DNA of 42,185 nucleotides from GCA-2732805 sp964516605 (GCA_964516605.1 CAZFAA010000010.1:1-42185), one strand, 5' to 3'; counted from the stretch's first letter, positions 27,405-36,343 are shown. Notes: generated by a model not told the origin, from the letters alone. A program made the numbers and translations.

Positions 27405-27828
27405 AGTTAGGTTCCTCAGTGCAAAGTCGCTGTTGCAACATCATCAGTGATTCTCGCTTGATATGGTATTTTAAGTCAAATTGAATTAATAATTCCTTAC
27501 CTTAGGCGCAGTACTGAGTAATCCATCTAAATTAGGTTATTTTGTCGGAGTAGGGTATTTGCTTGAAGGTGGTCGTGTTGTACTGCTGCGCTTGTGAGCC
27601 ATGTATTGCTAATCAATTTACTACTATTTAATCCTCTGTTAATGTTCACATCTTCCCCAGTTTTTTGTTGATGAATCTGACTGGTTTTTATTCTTTAGTA
27701 TTGATATGATCCAAAAAAATGTATGGCTGTTCCAACGGCCTTGTGTGTATTGGTAGGCTCTTTTGCTTTACCTAGATACTGCACAAAGAAGGTTGGTGTG
27801 AGCGCTAACGGTTAAAAATGCTTTATGT
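27405..27828. other. Divergent intergenic region, 424 bp
   Basis: This region separates the minus-strand symporter and the plus-strand giant gene. No RNA gene or convincing promoter pair was found. A short open frame near 27510-27600 could encode a protein-like peptide (GAVLSNPSKLGYFVGVGYLL) but has no start or ribosome site and may be chance or a remnant. GAGCGCTAACGG at 27800-27811 weakly resembles the core of the 6210/6520 repeat. Confidence 0.3.
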
Positions 27829-30800
27829 ATGGGGTATGAGATGAGTCGTGGTGAAGATGATATTCAAGATATTAATGTTATTGCTGGATCAGCAGTTGCT
27901 GCACCGCGTCTTTCGGTATTATTACAAGTAGTATTAGAGGCATTCAATGGTGCACAAGAAACACCTCGCAATCCAAGGGTGTTGGACTTTGGTATGCCTG
28001 TATTAATGCAACTAGTATTTTTTTGCTTGAGAAATCGAATATCTGTCTGTGGACCATTACCATCAGGAAGAGCAAGTCACTCGAATTTACTTAAGTTGGC
28101 AGAGGTAATAAGAGATATTTTTGAAATCATCAAATTTGAGATATCAGCAAGCATGAAAGAACCAGTTTCTTCTGATGCACCCAATAAAAGTGATTTCTAT
28201 CAGAGTCAATTTTCAACCTTAAATCCTTACTTACTGCTGTTTTTTTTACAGCAAGCTTTGTTGAGTTGTCATCAACAGTGTTCAAAAAGTTTAGATGAAG
28301 TGAATAGTTTGCTAGAAAAATTAGAAAATCTGACTCGGGAATCTGATTTTTCTGCCATAGCTATAAACGATTTTTTATTTTCTTATCGGTATGAAATTTT
28401 AGACAGATTCAAGCAAATTTTAAGAGAAGAAGCCAGATCAAGTGATGTAGCAGCGAGTCAAGATTTGCAATCAGCATCTTCAACCATCCTTTCATTACTA
28501 TTATACTTATTCCCTTGTATGATTGTTCGGGATTTGGATGGAGCAGGTGGCTTCTCTTTCAGTAAGAATCCTACCTTATTTTTCATTCTCCATCTTTCTT
28601 CTCCTGGGGAAATTACTCATTTTTTTGGCTACTGGTTAAAGTCATTAGAAATATTGATGTGCATGCTGTTGCGGCAGCAAAATGAGCTTCCGGTTGGTTT
28701 TGCGCAGCTTACTTCGCTTCAAGATTTGTTTTTATTCTTAGTACATGAAATTAATAAAAAGGATACTGGCTTTACGCTTGATATTTTTTTAACACAAATC
28801 AAAAATTTTTTCCTGAATGTGTTTGCAATAGTTTTCAGTAACTCAACTAGCTGGAAAAAAAATATTGATCGATGGTTTGCTTTCGTTATTTGTAAATTAC
28901 AATCTGAGGAAATAGTAGTAGCCCAAGCAATCGCGAGGATCTTAAAAAATATATTATCCTCAGATCAATTGGTAAATCTCAGTATTGCTACAGAACAAAA
29001 AGAATGGCTTTGTTTTTTTTATTGCATTATTGAACTTGTAGTGAGCTCTTGTGATCCTAATCCTGATGCTATTTCACCTAGCTGTGTTCAGCCTTCTTAC
29101 CCAATCGAGAATTTTCCGAGCATATCGCGCAGCTGTTTGCTAGGTATTTGTGATCTGATTAATGCTTTAAGCTCTTTAAATTCTGGTTGTGCTTTAAATG
29201 AAGTTTTTGAACTGGCATTGGGTCAATTTGATATTCTGCTCAAATACAGTACTGCTGGTATTTTTGAAAGATTTGAGGCATTGAGGGGGGCGTCGATCAA
29301 AAAAGCTGATTCTTCTTTTTGTTTCCCTGGTATATTTGCTTCTTCAGGTAATTTTATTGAGACTGAAATGGCACTGAATAAGTTTACTTTACAGCTCGTA
29401 TTAAAATTATTTGAGAAAGTTATTGCAGCTAAAATGAGTGGGCAGTGTGACCTTGCTACAGATCGCACCTTAGATCTTGGCAAGATTAACATGTTCGATC
29501 TGGGATCTTTAGAGGGGTTGCTAACACAAGGTTTGAACAGTTATGAAAATGTTTTGCCTGGGGAAATCGTTTGCTTAGTACTTTCTCGTGTTTTGTCTTC
29601 TCTTCCTGCTGTGGTTGTTTTATGTTTTCAGGATCCAAAATATTTATTGCATTTAATTAATTCACTTTTTCTACTTACTAACATACTGCAAAAAGAAAAT
29701 TTTATAAAAGGGGTGAACTCTCAAGATAACGAAGCATTTATTCTACGTATTTTGGAAATTCAGTTAAGCCTTTATGATTTACTTTATCAAAAAGATCGGA
29801 TGACTTTTGAGTTGCAGACAACTGAAAGAAATGCTCATTTTGCTCGTTTAAAGAAAGATTATCCAGACCAAATAAGCATAATCGAAGAACGTTGCCCTAC
29901 TTTATTATCTGTTTTGGATAAACTGTCTCGAGACATCGATGGATTGTTTAATGAAACAGTATTTAAGGCAAGTGATGTAAATCTTTTATTTGAGATAGGC
30001 GACACTTATGCGCAGCTTAAGCCTGTTATTGGAAAGGATAATATTGAAAAAATTTTTTCAAAACAAGAAGAGTATTTTAAAAAAATACACGAATTATCTG
30101 AAACATTACCTGATAAATTTCTATTGCAATACCCTTGCATCATACTGAGATTAATAGAGGCTAATTTTTTAAAGCCTATTCCAGATCTTCCAGATCTTCC
30201 AGATCTTCCAGGTCTTCCAGAATTATTTGAAATTTTTTGGGACTTTCAAAAAGGATCAGATAAAAAATCGCTTAAATTTGAAAAGCGAACCCTCTTTAAA
30301 GATTCTCAAACAGCAAAAATTTGGGTCGAGATTTTAGATTTATTGAGAAATGCAAGCAGCATGCCTTGGAAGAAGGTTGATGTTGATCCTATAAATAAGC
30401 TTGTTTCGTCTATTTCGGATTTAATCAATACAGACAAAAAAGATTCTATCGATTATTCTCTCTTATATCTGATGAGTATTTTGGTCAAGGCTTGTATTTA
30501 CCATCATGCTCAAAAAGAATTAGATAGATACTTACCTGATTCTTTAAAAGAAGCGACAATATTACTTAAAAATTTGCATACCAAAATAGATGAAAAAGAG
30601 AATTTATGTTCTATTACGACGCCGTTTTTCCGTGCATTGTTAACTAACTTGATTGATCGCCTAAAGGCTGTGCCACAATCAAATAGTCAAGCAAAAAAGG
30701 ATAAATATGCTGCCCTAGCAAATCATATTTGCACTCTGGAGGAGAGTGTTACGCGATATTTTGCAGAGAATTATCAGCACAATACAAACATAAATACAAA

Positions 30801-32832
30801 CACCCCAGTGCCTGAGCCGCTTGAGCCTCAGTGTCTGCCAGAAGTGACACAATCTCAGCTTCCTGGTCAGCAGGCAGTAGTCAGTGTACCTGCAGCCACA
30901 CCAGTACTTGAGCCGCTTGAGCCTCAGTGTCTGCCAGAAGTGACACAATCTCAGCTTCCTGGTCAGCAGGCAGTAATCAGTGCACATGTAGCATCTGCGG
31001 CTGCAGTTGCGCTATTTGGAACGATTGATTCGCAAGAAATTGCAGCACAAGAGCAGGATAGAAAAAAGAAAGCACTTGAGAGAACAAAGGAATCTTTTGA
31101 AAAGAGGATGATGTTGTGCAATACACTACTTAGCGAAGTTAATTTTCCTGAGGAGTGGCGATTAGAGGCTGTAGAGCTAGAGGATTTATCAAAGTCGTAT
31201 ATTTTAAAATTGTCCATAAGCTCAATTCAAGAATTGAGAGATTGGGTGAGAAAAGTAATCCCACCTAATAATAATAAATTAGTTAAAGAGCTTTCAGGTG
31301 ATGATTTACAAGGAATTGCCGATAAGGTACTCGATGAATTTAAAACTGTATTTGGTGCATTTTTAGAGAATGCTAGCTTAATTATTGATACAGTTTTGCC
31401 GCATCGTCTTGTAAATCAATCTGGCTTTCACAAGAAAATTAGCCAAGCATACGAAAAATGGTGTGTGACTTATTTAGCTCAACAAAAAGAAGCAAAAAAA
31501 ACTCAGAAAATTGATGCTGCCTCGGCTGCACCTGCACCTGAACCTGCTGCACCTGAACCTGAACCTGAACCTGCTGCACCTGCACCTGAACCTGCTGCCT
31601 CGGCTGCACCTGCACCTGAACCTGCTGCTCCTGCACCTGAACCTGAACCTGCTGCACCTGCTGCACCTGCACCTGCTGCCTCGGCTGCTCTACCTGCTGC
31701 CGTTACTGCGCGTGCTGCAGCAGCTCCAGCGAAAACTGGCTCCCGGCAGGACAGGAACTATCGCAAGCACGAGAATGTTACGGGCAAAGGAGCCAAAGAT
31801 CATCAATTCTCTCTTACTAAAGCTGCACCTGTTCTACCTGCTGCACCTGCACCTGAACCTGCACCTGCGCCTGAACCTGCACCTGCGCCTGAACCTGCTG
31901 CACCTGCTGCTGCTCCTGCGACTGCTGCAGCAGCTCCAGCGAAAACTGGCTCCCGGCAGGACAGGAACTATCGCAAGCACGAGAATGTTACGGGCAAAGG
32001 AGCCAAAGATCATCAATTCTCTCTTACTAAAGCTGCACCTGTTCTACCTGCTGCACCTGCACCTGCACCTGCACCTGCACCTGCTGCCTCGGCTGCACCT
32101 GCACCTGAACCTGCTGCACCTGCACCTGAACCTGAACCTGCACCTGCGCCTGAACCTGCTGCACCTGCTGCAGCTGTTGATTCAGTGTCTGCGCCACCAA
32201 TTGCGTGCTCTATATACTCATTATTTTCAGGGCCTGGTTTTGATCTGCTAGAGCCACTACAACCAACGCTAGAAGTAGTGGAGCCATGGCCACTTCAAAA
32301 ACCAACGTCAGAAGTAGTGAAGCCATGGTCAGTTCTAATTATATTAAAGCGCTGTGCTATTAATCGTGAGAATCGAGATCTAAGAGATCTTTCTTTCCAA
32401 TTCCATGATCGTGATATGCAAATTTTAGATGGGCAAAGAAACGCATTTTCTTCTGAGGATTTTTGTTTGACAATGCAGTCTAAGCTTTATGGTGAGATGC
32501 GCGGCTCCAGGGAGCTCTGGGAGCTTTTTCCAATAACACTTAATTGGTCTACCGAGAATGGGTTGGCCTTAACTTCAAATCGAGTAAAACTGACACGGTC
32601 TGATGATAATGAGTTGGTCGCAACTCAAATCAAAGCTGAGAGTTTTTCTGTCGTATTGAGTGCGTTGACTACAGGCATGCCGAGAATGGTATGGCTGACA
32701 CCTCGGGGTCAGGGGGATCTTACTGAGTGGCTCTTAGAAGTAAGGGGTGGCGTTGATCCAGAATATTTTGCGTGTGACGATGACGATGGCCACACTTCCC
32801 CTCCCCAAAAAAAATTTAGGGCGCCTTTTTGA
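27829..32832 (+). CDS. Giant helical protein with PAE-rich repeats, 1667 aa
   Basis: No family is recognised. ATG 27829 gives 1667 residues; ATG 27841 may be the true start, since GGGG (27831-27834) is spaced well for it. There is no signal peptide. Residues ~20-980 are helical and leucine-rich, with a small PDL tandem repeat at 785-797. Residues ~990-1050 hold two copies of EPLEPQCLPEVTQSQLPGQQ. After a helical stretch, residues ~1225-1450 are Pro/Ala/Glu-rich and contain two identical ~46-residue basic modules (TGSRQDRNYRKHENVTGKG). A folded C-terminal domain (about 1495-1640) may be related to that of the 1605-residue protein. The architecture recalls host-directed effectors or surface proteins; this is inference. 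The 3' end overlaps a convergent lipoprotein gene by 17 bp. Confidence 0.75.
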   Translation: MGYEMSRGEDDIQDINVIAGSAVAAPRLSVLLQVVLEAFNGAQETPRNPRVLDFGMPVLMQLVFFCLRNRISVCGPLPSGRASHSNLLKLAEVIRDIFEIIKFEISASMKEPVSSDAPNKSDFYQSQFSTLNPYLLLFFLQQALLSCHQQCSKSLDEVNSLLEKLENLTRESDFSAIAINDFLFSYRYEILDRFKQILREEARSSDVAASQDLQSASSTILSLLLYLFPCMIVRDLDGAGGFSFSKNPTLFFILHLSSPGEITHFFGYWLKSLEILMCMLLRQQNELPVGFAQLTSLQDLFLFLVHEINKKDTGFTLDIFLTQIKNFFLNVFAIVFSNSTSWKKNIDRWFAFVICKLQSEEIVVAQAIARILKNILSSDQLVNLSIATEQKEWLCFFYCIIELVVSSCDPNPDAISPSCVQPSYPIENFPSISRSCLLGICDLINALSSLNSGCALNEVFELALGQFDILLKYSTAGIFERFEALRGASIKKADSSFCFPGIFASSGNFIETEMALNKFTLQLVLKLFEKVIAAKMSGQCDLATDRTLDLGKINMFDLGSLEGLLTQGLNSYENVLPGEIVCLVLSRVLSSLPAVVVLCFQDPKYLLHLINSLFLLTNILQKENFIKGVNSQDNEAFILRILEIQLSLYDLLYQKDRMTFELQTTERNAHFARLKKDYPDQISIIEERCPTLLSVLDKLSRDIDGLFNETVFKASDVNLLFEIGDTYAQLKPVIGKDNIEKIFSKQEEYFKKIHELSETLPDKFLLQYPCIILRLIEANFLKPIPDLPDLPDLPGLPELFEIFWDFQKGSDKKSLKFEKRTLFKDSQTAKIWVEILDLLRNASSMPWKKVDVDPINKLVSSISDLINTDKKDSIDYSLLYLMSILVKACIYHHAQKELDRYLPDSLKEATILLKNLHTKIDEKENLCSITTPFFRALLTNLIDRLKAVPQSNSQAKKDKYAALANHICTLEESVTRYFAENYQHNTNINTNTPVPEPLEPQCLPEVTQSQLPGQQAVVSVPAATPVLEPLEPQCLPEVTQSQLPGQQAVISAHVASAAAVALFGTIDSQEIAAQEQDRKKKALERTKESFEKRMMLCNTLLSEVNFPEEWRLEAVELEDLSKSYILKLSISSIQELRDWVRKVIPPNNNKLVKELSGDDLQGIADKVLDEFKTVFGAFLENASLIIDTVLPHRLVNQSGFHKKISQAYEKWCVTYLAQQKEAKKTQKIDAASAAPAPEPAAPEPEPEPAAPAPEPAASAAPAPEPAAPAPEPEPAAPAAPAPAASAALPAAVTARAAAAPAKTGSRQDRNYRKHENVTGKGAKDHQFSLTKAAPVLPAAPAPEPAPAPEPAPAPEPAAPAAAPATAAAAPAKTGSRQDRNYRKHENVTGKGAKDHQFSLTKAAPVLPAAPAPAPAPAPAASAAPAPEPAAPAPEPEPAPAPEPAAPAAAVDSVSAPPIACSIYSLFSGPGFDLLEPLQPTLEVVEPWPLQKPTSEVVKPWSVLIILKRCAINRENRDLRDLSFQFHDRDMQILDGQRNAFSSEDFCLTMQSKLYGEMRGSRELWELFPITLNWSTENGLALTSNRVKLTRSDDNELVATQIKAESFSVVLSALTTGMPRMVWLTPRGQGDLTEWLLEVRGGVDPEYFACDDDDGHTSPPQKKFRAPF
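30181..30219 (+). repeat. 9-bp tandem repeat (Pro-Asp-Leu)
   Basis: CCAGATCTT occurs three times (30181-30207), then once as CCAGGTCTT. It encodes PDL PDL PDL PGL in the 1667-residue protein. Confidence 0.9.
30814..30975 (+). repeat. 66-bp direct repeat pair
   Basis: 30814-30879 and 30910-30975 are identical over 66 bp (start GAGCCGCTTGAGCC), with a period of 96 bp. Each encodes EPLEPQCLPEVTQSQLPGQQ and two further residues. The period is a multiple of three. Confidence 0.93.
31714..32064 (+). repeat. 141-bp direct repeat pair in PAE-rich region
   Basis: 31714-31854 and 31924-32064 are identical over 141 bp, with a period of 210 bp. Each encodes a basic module (TGSRQDRNYRKHENVTGKG plus AKDHQFSLTKAAP) flanked by Pro/Ala/Glu repeats built on CCTGAACCTGCTGCA-like hexamers. 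Short Ala-Pro and Glu-Pro arrays run from about 31517 to 32180. Confidence 0.95.
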
Positions 32833-33409
32833 GAAAGTATAAGGGATCATATGTCACCCAGCGCATAGCGCCGCTATTGGGATAAGCACCTTTAAAGTAA
32901 GCTATATCCACTGTAGCTTGGTTACTTAATTCGAATTGCATCACCCCCGGATTAACTGTGTTAAATGTAATGTTTTTCATGGTGATCGGTTGTGTAGCAA
33001 TGATGTGTAAACGGCCAACATAGGTGATTTGATTGGCGAGCACATGAAAGGTGACATGGCATAAGGCGCGGGTATTGCCGAGCTGAATGCCGGTTAGATA
33101 ATAGGTGCCAGGAGGTAATGCTTGCAGTGTGTAGTAGGGCTTTTCCGGGTTGCAGTGAAGTGGTATGGATGAGATAGTGTCGGCACTAAATATTTTCCCA
33201 ACAAAACTGACCTGCGCTTCTTGCATGAGTAGCGTATTGCGTGTACCGGTCGCAATGCCTTGACACGTTATTGCCAGAGCAGCAAAGCCGCGGTTTTTAG
33301 CAGTGGCTGCAAAGCGGTAGGTAGGCGGTACAGTATGTGTGGTTGTACAAGCGCTTAAATAGACGCAACTTAAAAGTAGAGTAACATAACGAAACAAGCA
33401 GGCACGCAT
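32816..33409 (-). CDS. Putative lipoprotein, 197 aa
   Basis: The start is placed at ATG 33409, where a lipoprotein signal begins: MRACLFRYVTLLLS followed by a lipobox (YLSAC, lipidated Cys 21). Longer versions would run into smpB. The mature protein looks beta-rich and has no recognised domain; segments such as LPPGTYYLTGIQLGN recall carboxypeptidase-regulatory/Ig-like folds. It should be membrane-anchored in the envelope. The start is five bases past the end of smpB on the same strand, so the two are probably co-transcribed. Its stop lies inside the end of the convergent 1667-residue gene. Confidence 0.75.
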   Translation of the reverse strand: MRACLFRYVTLLLSCVYLSACTTTHTVPPTYRFAATAKNRGFAALAITCQGIATGTRNTLLMQEAQVSFVGKIFSADTISSIPLHCNPEKPYYTLQALPPGTYYLTGIQLGNTRALCHVTFHVLANQITYVGRLHIIATQPITMKNITFNTVNPGVMQFELSNQATVDIAYFKGAYPNSGAMRWVTYDPLYFLKKAP

Positions 33410-33413
33410 TAGG

Positions 33414-33890
33414 CTATCCTTTTTTGAGGAGACGTTGTTTTTGACGATTCCAATCGCGGTCTTTCTCCGTGCTGCGTTTATCATGTTGCTTTTTACCTTT
33501 GGCCAGTGCGATGGATAATTTAGCATATTGACGTGTCCAGTGCAGATCGAGTGGAATCACAGTGCATCCATCACGTTCTTTACCACGGAATAATTTAACC
33601 AGCTCACGTTCATGCAACAATAATTTGCGCGTACGCACTGGATCAACTTGTTTGTGTGTCGAGGTATACTCTGTTGGCGAAAAATGCGCACCAATAAGCC
33701 AGGCTGCACCATCTTTGAGGATGACATAACTTTCTTTGAGTTGAGCGCGCCGTTCACGTAGACTTTTGACTTCCCAGCCCTCGAGCAAAAGACCTGCTTC
33801 AAAGGTTTCGAGAATCGCATAGTCATGACGTGCTTTATTGTTGGTGACGATAACACGGTTATCGGCTTGTTTTTTCGATTGCGTTGTCAT
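33414..33890 (-). CDS. smpB: SsrA-binding protein SmpB
   Basis: SmpB binds tmRNA and is needed for trans-translation, the rescue of stalled ribosomes. The 158-residue product shows the family pattern: NKARHDYAILETFEAGLLL, GWEVKSLRERRAQLKESYV, and a basic C-terminal tail (KGKKQHDKRSTEKDRDWNRQ) that inserts into the mRNA channel. It is divergent from ratA, separated by 24 bp, which is a common gammaproteobacterial arrangement. The tmRNA gene ssrA is not in this window. Confidence 0.97.
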   Translation of the reverse strand: MTTQSKKQADNRVIVTNNKARHDYAILETFEAGLLLEGWEVKSLRERRAQLKESYVILKDGAAWLIGAHFSPTEYTSTHKQVDPVRTRKLLLHERELVKLFRGKERDGCTVIPLDLHWTRQYAKLSIALAKGKKQHDKRSTEKDRDWNRQKQRLLKKG

Positions 33891-33914
33891 AATGCCGAGT
33901 ATATTATCCTATGC

Positions 33915-34349
33915 ATGCACAGAATACAAAAATCAGCGATTATGCCTTATTCAGCACAGCAACTTTTTGAGTTAGTGAATGATGTGGCCAAATACCCAGA
34001 ATTTTTACCTTGGTGTCACAAAGCGACCATACTGAGTCAAGATGCAGGACATATTAAGGCAACGCTTGTGTTAGCTAAAGGCGGTTTGGAAAAATCGTTT
34101 ACCACGATCAATACCTTAACTCGTGATGTACAAATGGTCATGGAGTTGGTTGATGGACCGTTTAAGCATTTGAAGGGAACGTGGAATTTTCATGCTCTGG
34201 GGGAGCAGGAGTGCCAGGTCGAGTTGGATCTGGAGTTTCAATTCAGTACTAAAATGATTGCACTGGCCTTTGGTCCGCTCTTCCAACAGGCAGCGAGTAA
34301 ATTGGTGGAATCGTTTGTGCAACGTGCCGATGCTGTCTATGGCACCTAA
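33915..34349 (+). CDS. ratA: RatA-like START/coenzyme Q-binding protein
   Basis: The 144-residue product belongs to the polyketide cyclase/START-like COQ10 family (YfjG/RatA). In E. coli, RatA was described as blocking 70S assembly, while relatives bind ubiquinone, so the role is not settled. The start at ATG 33915 gives the typical N-terminus with a residue pattern like the family's (PYSAQQLFELVNDVAKYPEF). The conserved FLPWC follows near residue 33, and the length is normal. The 3' end overlaps rnfH by 11 bp, so the two are translationally linked. Confidence 0.9.
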   Translation: MHRIQKSAIMPYSAQQLFELVNDVAKYPEFLPWCHKATILSQDAGHIKATLVLAKGGLEKSFTTINTLTRDVQMVMELVDGPFKHLKGTWNFHALGEQECQVELDLEFQFSTKMIALAFGPLFQQAASKLVESFVQRADAVYGT

Positions 34350-34623
34350 AGCAATTACTGTCACAGTGGCGTATGCGACGCCAGAACGCCAAGTGGAAAT
34401 TCCAGTTGTATTGGATGCGCATTGCAATATTGCGTTAGCGATTAAAAAATCCGGTATTTTAGAGCAGTTTCCGGAAATTCATTTTCCTCATGATGTAGAG
34501 GTCGGTGTGTGGGGTCGACGCCTACCACTTGATGGTTTGATTCGTGATGGCGATCGAATTGAAATTTATCGCCCTTTAATTGTCGACCCAAAACAAGCGC
34601 GGCGTTTGCGAGCGGATAAATAA
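34339..34623 (+). CDS. rnfH: RnfH family protein
   Basis: RnfH (UPF0125) is a small ubiquitin-like-fold protein of unclear function, usually beside ratA. The 94-residue product shows the family pattern: ITVTVAYATPERQ, an IKKSGIL helix, VGVWGRRLPLDGLIRDGDRI and the final EIYRPLIVDPKQARRLRA. ATG 34339 is preferred to ATG 34330 because the family starts just before the first strand; it overlaps the ratA end. Confidence 0.92.
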   Translation: MAPKAITVTVAYATPERQVEIPVVLDAHCNIALAIKKSGILEQFPEIHFPHDVEVGVWGRRLPLDGLIRDGDRIEIYRPLIVDPKQARRLRADK

Positions 34624-34636
34624 TCGGAGTTGTATT

Positions 34637-35146
34637 ATGAAGCCAGACTTTAAAAAATTGTTTTCAGGCTTGGAACATATAAAGGAACAATATGAAGCGT
34701 TGCTTAAACAGAAATCGCCAACAAGCAGAATACACAAAATTTTCTCGCTTTTGTTTAGTCATGACTTTATTCCAGGTGATGAAGGTAAGAAACGTTACAA
34801 CTTATTTTGTCAGATTATTGATCAGAGAGATGCAAATAAGAGAAAAATATTAGTGGATTTGTGTCGCTTTTACCTCAGCCAAAAAACCAGTAGCCGTTTA
34901 GTCGGCTTGCTTGGGGAGTTACTGATGGCTGTATTTGGTATTCAGTGTAATGTAGTGGGCGGGGTTGTGCAAGCCACTGCTATGCAGCTTGAAAACATTA
35001 ATGAAGATTTTAAATCTGTTATGCAGCGTTATATTAATTCTTCGAAAACGCCGGTGCCATTAATCGCAGTGGCTGTATTTCCAACAAGAAAAAATGAGTC
35101 CGCTGAGTTGACGGGATTACCTACGTTTACACAGTCTTCGGCTTGA
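34637..35146 (+). CDS. Hypothetical protein, 169 aa
   Basis: I do not recognise this protein. ATG 34637 has CGGAGT six bases upstream and follows rnfH by 13 bp, so it may be in the same transcript. The sequence looks helical and soluble, with no signal peptide. A conserved-looking core is RFYLSQKTSSRLVGLLGELL. The C-terminal ~30 residues are polar. It may be a lineage-specific small protein. Confidence 0.6.
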   Translation: MKPDFKKLFSGLEHIKEQYEALLKQKSPTSRIHKIFSLLFSHDFIPGDEGKKRYNLFCQIIDQRDANKRKILVDLCRFYLSQKTSSRLVGLLGELLMAVFGIQCNVVGGVVQATAMQLENINEDFKSVMQRYINSSKTPVPLIAVAVFPTRKNESAELTGLPTFTQSSA

Positions 35147-35163
35147 TCAAGCACAAAACTTAT

Positions 35164-36024
35164 TTAAAACCGTTTCTGGTACACATGGCAGTAAGGTGTT
35201 TTACCTGTTTTTTTATAGTAATGCTGATGGTACTCTTCTGCCGGCCAAAAGACTGTCGCGGGAATTAAACGCGTGGCAATAGTACAGCCCTTGTCACGCA
35301 AAGTATTCAACAATTTTTCAGCAGTGTGTTTTTGCGCGTCATCGTAATAAAAAATCGCACTGAGATATTGTGATCCGATATCAGGTCCTTGACCGTTAGC
35401 TTGCGTGGGATTGTGAATTTCCAGAAAATACCGTGTCAAATCTTCAAAGCTTAATTGATCCGGATTGTAAATAACACGCAGTGCTTCTAAATGACCGCTA
35501 TCACCACGGCACACCGCTTCATAGCTTGGATTGTTTAATTGGCCACCGCTGTAACCCACTTCAGTGAGTAATACACCGGGCAGTTGAGCGAGCAGGTGTT
35601 CAACGCCCCAGAAGCAACCGCCTGCAAAAATAGCTTCTGCTGTATCATCGACAGTGGTATCCGTGACGAAATCAATCGATGCCGAATTCACGCAATGACG
35701 CTGATTGTGTGTGGTATAGCCCTCACCATGAAAAACATGTCCAAGGTGCCCATCGCAGCGTGCGCAACGAATTTCAGTGCGTCGACCATCAGGATCGGCA
35801 AGCCGGCGAATACGTCCCGCAATTTCATCATCAAAACTAGGCCAGCCACAACTGGATATAAATTTATGATCAGAGCGAAACAGTGCCTGACCACATAAGC
35901 GGCACAAATAAGTACCTTTCGCCTCACACAGATTATGCGCACCAGTGTTTGGATATTCGGTGCCTTGTTCACATAAGATGTGATAAACCTGTGGTGTCAG
36001 CGTGTGGGCTTTATTTTTTGCCAT
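35164..36024 (-). CDS. msrBA: Bifunctional methionine sulfoxide reductase MsrB-MsrA
   Basis: This is a fusion of MsrB and MsrA that repairs both R- and S-methionine sulfoxide using thioredoxin. The MsrB half (about 1-120) has the zinc pairs CRLC (41-44) and CARC (87-90), SSCGWPSF, and the catalytic Cys at 111 in RHCVNSASI. The MsrA half (about 129-286) has GGCFWG with catalytic Cys 137, plus YSGGQLNNPSYEAVCRG and AEEYHQHYY. There is no signal peptide, so it works in the cytoplasm. Its start overlaps the end of bamE by 14 bp. The repair of oxidised proteins suits exposure to a host oxidative burst. Confidence 0.95.
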   Translation of the reverse strand: MAKNKAHTLTPQVYHILCEQGTEYPNTGAHNLCEAKGTYLCRLCGQALFRSDHKFISSCGWPSFDDEIAGRIRRLADPDGRRTEIRCARCDGHLGHVFHGEGYTTHNQRHCVNSASIDFVTDTTVDDTAEAIFAGGCFWGVEHLLAQLPGVLLTEVGYSGGQLNNPSYEAVCRGDSGHLEALRVIYNPDQLSFEDLTRYFLEIHNPTQANGQGPDIGSQYLSAIFYYDDAQKHTAEKLLNTLRDKGCTIATRLIPATVFWPAEEYHQHYYKKTGKTPYCHVYQKRF

Positions 36025-36343
36025 GGTTATCCATATTAAAGTCGGTTGTGTAATGCGTCACATGATCGTCTTTAAAATAAATTGTTAAATTACGGCGGTA
36101 CATGACGTGTGAACCTTGCTTCATAGTGTAGACGTAATATATTTGGTCACCACGGTAGACGTTATACAGTAGTGGTTCCCCTAGTATTTGTTTTACAGCA
36201 GCCACGCTCATGCCAGGATGAATTTGTGAAATCATTGTATCAGTAATGATATTCCCTTGCTGTACTTCAATCTTATAAACACAACCGCTTAAACTGAAGC
36301 CAAGCAGGGTAACCAGAAAAAATGCTTTTAGCGTTTGCGTCAT
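36011..36343 (-). CDS. bamE: Outer membrane assembly lipoprotein BamE
   Basis: BamE (SmpA) is a small lipoprotein of the BAM complex that inserts beta-barrel proteins into the outer membrane. The 110-residue product has a lipoprotein signal (FFLVTLLGFSLSGC, lipidated Cys 21) and the family core: ISQIHPGMSVAAVKQILGEP, then a beta-hairpin (DQIYYVYTMKQGS) and RNLTIYFKDD. It is divergent from fur across 83 bp, an arrangement known in several gammaproteobacteria, and overlaps the msrBA start. Confidence 0.93.
   Translation of the reverse strand: MTQTLKAFFLVTLLGFSLSGCVYKIEVQQGNIITDTMISQIHPGMSVAAVKQILGEPLLYNVYRGDQIYYVYTMKQGSHVMYRRNLTIYFKDDHVTHYTTDFNMDNHGKK

Noticed and set aside
27510..27600. Short protein-like open frame upstream of the 1667-residue gene
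   Set aside because: It has no start codon with a ribosome site and only about 30 codons; not enough to call a gene or remnant.
30814..32064. Spaced direct repeats considered as a CRISPR array
   Set aside because: Repeats are 66 and 141 bp, only two copies each, in frame within a protein gene and without unique spacers of uniform size.
31511..32251. A 246-codon plus-strand open frame rich in Leu and His
   Set aside because: It is the alternate frame of the CCTGAACCTGCT-type repeats in the 1667-residue gene; repetitive DNA without stops gives such shadow frames.
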